Of a stretch of 64,000 nucleotides of DNA, positions 62,004 through 64,000 are shown piece by piece. The translations under genes and the position numbers were made by a program. The stretch is from Ralstonia pickettii (lineage in GTDB: Bacteria; Pseudomonadota; Gammaproteobacteria; Burkholderiales; Burkholderiaceae). Numbering within the stretch: position 1 is the first letter of the stretch; every line of letters starts with the position of its first letter. Below the pieces are notes generated by a model. That model ran no database searches. It saw only the letters and a list, made by a program, of their open reading frames with translations, and was not told where the DNA came from. The stretch lies in assembly GCF_000607165.1 (NCBI RefSeq), contig NZ_JFZG01000025.1:1-64000 (forward strand), read 5' to 3'.

Positions 62004-62480
62004 GGACTTGTCACGTGATTAGTGTTGGTGTTTGACGGAATGCGCATACGACGTATCGCGGCACCAGCCAAGCCCTACGCGTTCAAAGCCGCGATGCTGG
62101 CGTGTCGGTCTTGCGCGGAAGCTTCTTCAATGTTGACGACAGCGACGGTGGCCGTTCATCAGACCCATTCTAGGTACGCTCCAGGCCGGCCTTTTGCGCT
62201 AGCTCAAGGGGCTGGCCTATGTAATCGACATGTAATGAGGGCGCGAGGAAATCGCGATGGCATTCGCCATGCACGGGACACTGGCGCTTTGGACAGCGGA
62301 CAGCTCGGGGAGGCGTAATCGTGGGACCGAGATCCAAGCAGAAGCTACAGGAGGCTGCAATTGCGCCTGACTCGGGCCTCGTTTTGGATGGCGCGCAGTA
62401 CAAGTGGCTGCGCTGTTTGCCCGAAAGGCGTACACCTTGGGTACGCTAGTGTGAATGCGCGCTCGTCGGCCGGCGTTCGA
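62004..62480. other. Regulatory gap between oleate hydratase and the sensor kinase
   Basis: About 480 bases with no convincing gene. It contains a direct repeat suited to an OmpR-type regulator, listed separately. Short frames on both strands have poor codon bias and no ribosome sites. Confidence 0.4.
62220..62236. promoter_or_regulatory. TGTAAT direct repeat, candidate response-regulator site
   Basis: TGTAAT occurs at 62220-62225 and 62231-62236, separated by 5 bases (11-base period). Tandem hexamers with this spacing are the common binding arrangement of OmpR-family regulators. One such regulator is encoded at the window edge. The site lies 217 bases upstream of the oleate hydratase start. 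Confidence 0.45.
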
Positions 62481-63878
62481 TCAAGCCAGGGCTTCAGCGT
62501 TTTCGGCGGGGTGGGGCAATCGGATGGAGAAACGAGTGCGTCCGTCGACGCGGGCCACGGCAATGGTGCCGCCGTGTGCCACAACAATCGCCTTGGTGAT
62601 GGCCAGTCCGAGGCCGGAGCTTTCAGACTCAGGTCGTGCGCGCGACTTATCCGCCCGGAAGAAGCGCTCAAAGATGAGCGGTAGGAGATGCGGGGCAATC
62701 TCGTTACCGTCGTTGTCTACCGAGATCACGACGCCTTCGCGCTCAGCGCTGACCGAGACGGTCACGTGGCCGCGTCGCGGTGTATAGCGAATCGCGTTGG
62801 ATAGCAAATTGCTCAACGCGCGGCGCAGCATAAGACGGTCACCCATGACGTGGCCATCCCCACGTAATTCGAGCTGAACGCCCTTGTCTTCGGCGAGCGC
62901 GTCATAGAACTCAAACAACGCGCGGATCTCGTCGGCGACGCGAATGTTCTCAGCGCTCGGCAAGGTCAGGCTGTGCTCCATCTTGGCGAGATACAGCATG
63001 TCGGACACCATGCGTGCCAGGCGTTGGAGTTCTTCGGCATTGGACGTCAGCACATCCCGGTACTTGGTGCCTTCGCGGGGCTGCGAGAGCACAACTTCCG
63101 TCTGTGTGAGCAGGTTGGTGATGGGCGTGCGCAGTTCGTGTGCAATGTCGGTCGAGAAGTCCGAAAGCCGGCGGAAGTCGTTCTGTAGCCGCTCCAGCAT
63201 GGCGTTCAGGGTGGCGGCCAGATCGGCCACTTCTTCTGGAACGGTTTCAACCGGCATGCGCTCGTCAAGCTTGTCGGCCGTCACTATGCGCGCTCGCGAA
63301 GCCATCGTGCGCAGTGGCGCCAGTCCTCGGCGTGCAGCCCACCATCCGAACAAGCCAGAGGCCAGTACTGCTACCGCGATGTAGAAGGTCAACGTACCGC
63401 GGAACGTATGGAGAAAATGGGCATGGATGTCGGTGTTGATGCCCAACAGGATGTCCAGGACGCCCGATGAACCATCATGCAGCGGGATGACCGCGTGCAT
63501 GCCCCGATACTGCTGGCCGCCTTGCTCCCAGACTAGGGCGTCGGCGTTACGACGTCGCTGCGCCAAAGCTTGCGCCGCAGCCTGGAAATCAAAGTCCTGA
63601 GTCTCATACAGGATGTGTCGATCCGGACCTTGGATGCGGGCAACGAGATCGGTGCGATGTTGCAGCGCTTCACGGATGCGTTCTGGCACCTGCGGGGCCG
63701 GGCTCGACTCGACGATCTTCTGGATGACGCTGACGTTCTCACGCAGCGCGGTGTAGTCCTCAACCGCGAAGTGCTGATCCATCGCCAGCGCAATCACAAT
63801 GCCCAGTCCCAGCAGGACGGCGGCTGAGCACAGCGAGAAGTACGCGGTCAGCCGTGTAGTCAGCGAGAATTGCCCCAT
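62481..63878 (-). CDS. Heavy-metal-type sensor histidine kinase (CopS/CusS-like)
   Basis: Membrane sensor kinase of 465 residues with TM1 at about 9-30, a periplasmic sensor domain of about 120 residues, TM2, HAMP (RARIVTADKLDERMP), the H-box DFSTDIAHELRTPITNL, and N, G1 and G2 boxes (LLSNAIRYTPRRG; SGLGLAITKAIV). This layout is that of Cu/Ag sensor kinases. The start overlaps the response-regulator stop (TGATG). It probably controls the copper genes in this region. Confidence 0.9.
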   Translation of the reverse strand: MGQFSLTTRLTAYFSLCSAAVLLGLGIVIALAMDQHFAVEDYTALRENVSVIQKIVESSPAPQVPERIREALQHRTDLVARIQGPDRHILYETQDFDFQAAAQALAQRRRNADALVWEQGGQQYRGMHAVIPLHDGSSGVLDILLGINTDIHAHFLHTFRGTLTFYIAVAVLASGLFGWWAARRGLAPLRTMASRARIVTADKLDERMPVETVPEEVADLAATLNAMLERLQNDFRRLSDFSTDIAHELRTPITNLLTQTEVVLSQPREGTKYRDVLTSNAEELQRLARMVSDMLYLAKMEHSLTLPSAENIRVADEIRALFEFYDALAEDKGVQLELRGDGHVMGDRLMLRRALSNLLSNAIRYTPRRGHVTVSVSAEREGVVISVDNDGNEIAPHLLPLIFERFFRADKSRARPESESSGLGLAITKAIVVAHGGTIAVARVDGRTRFSIRLPHPAENAEALA

Positions 63879-64000
63879 CAAGCCGCTTCCTCGGGGTCTT
63901 CGAGCACATAGCCCATGCCGCGCACCGTGTGGATCAGCTTGGGCTCGAAGTCGTCGTCGATCTTCGCGCGCAGGCGCCGAATGGCGACGTCGATCACGTT
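63878..64000 (-). CDS. OmpR-family response regulator, partial (C-terminal end)
   Basis: Only the last 40 codons are inside the window. They read [18 protein letters not shown], then [13 protein letters not shown], the recognition helix and wing of an OmpR/PhoB winged-helix domain, ending in the stop shared with the kinase start. The gene continues past the right edge. It is the partner of the adjacent metal-type sensor kinase. Confidence 0.88.
   Translation of the reverse strand, partial: NVIDVAIRRLRAKIDDDFEPKLIHTVRGMGYVLEDPEEAA

Noticed and set aside
1-64000. CRISPR arrays, rRNA or tRNA genes, prophage
   Set aside because: No spacer-repeat arrays, no recognisable rRNA or tRNA sequence and no phage structural or integrase genes were seen on reading both strands.

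Overview
The window is GC-rich DNA with dense, tightly packed genes. Its protein content (RND and copper efflux, Baeyer-Villiger catabolism, OmpR-type metal sensing, an IS3-type remnant) suggests a betaproteobacterium of the Burkholderiaceae, most likely Ralstonia or Cupriavidus. That placement is an inference from gene content, not from a database comparison. No rRNA, tRNA, CRISPR array or prophage was seen. Most of the window reads as accessory DNA.

Layout. (1) 1-6.2 kb: the end of a phytanoyl-CoA-dioxygenase-like gene, then a tandem duplication of a Tat-exported flavin amine oxidase plus a membrane-anchored diheme cytochrome c. A decayed cytochrome tail shows that a third unit once existed. 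A membrane protein follows. (2) 6.2-14 kb: a TetR gene, then a tripartite RND efflux system (tetR-adaptor-pump facing an outer-membrane factor) whose divergent promoters overlap a perfect 16-bp palindrome. (3) 14-22.5 kb: a minus-strand catabolic operon of Baeyer-Villiger monooxygenase, alpha/beta hydrolase, aldehyde dehydrogenase, GMC alcohol dehydrogenase, membrane protein, acyl-CoA ligase and DUF1145 protein. It is preceded by 22-bp direct repeats typical of an activator site. (4) 23.3-25.2 kb: an orphan succinate dehydrogenase iron-sulfur subunit, a cupin, and a small gene broken by one base in a G6 run.

(5) 25.2-32 kb is the most interesting locus. It is a six-gene minus-strand operon of lysine N6-hydroxylase-like flavoprotein, MFS exporter, Fe(II)/2OG dioxygenase, stand-alone cupin, methionyl-tRNA-synthetase-like protein and PLP aminotransferase. 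A hydroxylase with a cupin and a MetRS-like enzyme is the signature of the N-N bond (hydrazine) forming machinery known from Spb38/Spb40 in s56-p1 biosynthesis. Here cupin and MetRS are separate proteins. The locus looks like an uncharacterised hydrazine natural-product cluster with a structured leader.

(6) 32.2-64 kb: after an IS3 remnant comes a large metal and envelope stress region. It holds a Met-rich periplasmic protein, a YHS-YHS copper-type P-ATPase with small partner proteins, and a LolA-like/ABC/beta-barrel/UbiB-kinase operon. An archaeal-type S-adenosylmethionine synthetase, a LemA-TPM-TPM operon and a secreted YTDG-repeat protein follow. A roughly 10-kb minus-strand operon then runs DUF2933, isoprenylcysteine-methyltransferase-like, beta-CASP nuclease, AMP/thymidine phosphorylase, internally deleted PRPP synthetase, cyclopropane fatty acid synthase, DUF6629, CPD-type P-ATPase and MFS. 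Oleate hydratase and a heavy-metal two-component system close the window. Several products use SAM or modify membrane lipids, so a joint role in copper efflux and membrane remodelling is a reasonable inference.
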